Assembly: GCA_030601615.1 (NCBI GenBank)
Contig: JAUVTH010000077.1
Span: 1-6,787, forward strand
DNA from: Gemmatimonadota bacterium
GTDB lineage: Bacteria; Gemmatimonadota; Gemmatimonadetes; Palauibacterales; Palauibacteraceae
DNA length: 6,787 bases
Direction of reading: 5' to 3'
Part shown: positions 6,234 through 6,787 of the stretch, piece after piece
How positions within the stretch are numbered: position 1 is the stretch's first letter
Layout: every line of letters begins with the position of its first letter
Program-made: the position numbers and the translations under genes
The notes under the pieces: generated by a model
Databases searched by the model: none
Seen by the model: the letters and a program-made list of their open reading frames with translations, nothing else
Told to the model about the DNA's origin: nothing

Positions 6234-6787
6234 ATGAGATACGGATTTACGATTTCACTCGCCCTGATCCTGCTGGCAGGCTGCGACTCCGGACCGACGG
6301 ATCCGGTTGGGAGTCTTGCCAGCGCCCCGGGAGCTGAGTCCACGAGCACGGAATTCGCCTTCGCGCTGTCGTCCAAGCCGATGGTGCTTCGCTTGAAGGG
6401 TACGGCAAGTGTGACGGAGGAAACGGTGGACGACCCGAACGACCTGATCCCCGGAACAGAGGACGGGGCGGTCTGCTATGTCGTCGACTTGTGGGACGTA
6501 TCCCAGAATCGCGTGGTTGGCACAGGCAAGGACTGTATCTCTCCCGTGGGGGAAGCGAACGGCGGCATCCAGGTCGTAGGAACCACGACCTTCGACTTCG
6601 GTGGAGGGCATACATTCACTACGCAGGGATTGACGTCCGTGCAGCCCACGACCCACGGGTCCGCGGGAATCACGCACATTACGGGAGCGATTCCGACTGC
6701 CGGCGCGAACGGAGTCATCGGCGGGACCGGGCGGTACAAGAAATTCCAGGCGGTGGCCCGGCTTTCCGGTGCCGTAAACCTGTCCTC
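6234..6787 (+). CDS. Putative lipoprotein with allene-oxide-cyclase/dirigent-barrel-like motif, C-terminus missing
   Basis: At least 184 codons are open to the right edge with no stop, so the gene is 3'-partial. The N-terminus is a lipoprotein signal: R2, a hydrophobic stretch 5-14, and the lipobox L14-A15-G16-C17, so C17 should be lipidated. The residue after it is D18, which in enterobacteria is an inner-membrane retention signal; whether the rule holds here is unknown. The mature part is rich in beta-prone Thr, Gly and Val, with two further cysteines (C81, C101) that could form a disulfide. Near the end, a GVIGGTGRY block (about 160-168) followed by hydrophobic strand residues resembles the GGTGRY signature of allene oxide cyclase-like and dirigent-like beta-barrels. 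That family match is by motif only, and no enzyme activity is claimed. It follows the hydrolase by 28 bp and is probably in the same transcript. A different beta-rich lipoprotein family remains possible. Confidence 0.75.
   Translation, partial: MRYGFTISLALILLAGCDSGPTDPVGSLASAPGAESTSTEFAFALSSKPMVLRLKGTASVTEETVDDPNDLIPGTEDGAVCYVVDLWDVSQNRVVGTGKDCISPVGEANGGIQVVGTTTFDFGGGHTFTTQGLTSVQPTTHGSAGITHITGAIPTAGANGVIGGTGRYKKFQAVARLSGAVNLS

Noticed and set aside
4796..6376. 526-codon open frame on the minus strand across the receiver, hydrolase and start of the lipoprotein gene
   Set aside because: It is antisense to three genes with clear family motifs. Long antisense frames are common in high-GC DNA, the translation shows no recognisable domain, and it has the Arg/Ser-rich composition of a shadow frame.

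Overview
The window is high-GC bacterial DNA with strong G/C preference at third codon positions. The large sensor has the hybrid two-component system (HTCS) layout best known from Bacteroidetes, but the base composition is far too GC-rich for Bacteroides-like genomes. A high-GC lineage such as Gemmatimonadota, Rhodothermota or Acidobacteriota fits better. This placement is inferred from composition and architecture only.

Layout. Positions 1-138 (minus strand) hold the N-terminal 46 codons of a PLP-dependent cysteine synthase / cystathionine beta-synthase family gene that runs off the left edge. Positions 139-537 are a divergent intergenic region with an AT-richer island and two clusters of short direct repeats. 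They are followed on the plus strand by four genes in one direction: a 1410-residue HTCS (538-4770); a stand-alone receiver-domain protein (4869-5471); a Sec-exported isochorismatase-family cysteine hydrolase (5468-6205); and a lipoprotein with an allene-oxide-cyclase-barrel-like motif that runs off the right edge (6234 onward).

How the genes may work together. The HTCS has an exported double beta-propeller sensor, one membrane segment, a histidine kinase, a receiver and an AraC-type DNA-binding domain in one chain, so one protein could sense an extracytoplasmic ligand and regulate transcription. The receiver-only protein could share or drain phosphate from that kinase. It overlaps the hydrolase gene by 4 bp (ATGA), and the lipoprotein start lies 28 bp after the hydrolase stop. 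The last two products both leave the cytoplasm. The inferred picture is a sensor-regulator locus controlling an envelope hydrolase and a surface or periplasmic lipoprotein; the ligand and substrate cannot be read from the sequence.

The most notable non-coding structure is a 56-nt in-register imperfect palindrome (4771-4826) beginning on the base after the HTCS stop codon. It has no U-tract and lies ahead of a weakly initiated receiver gene.
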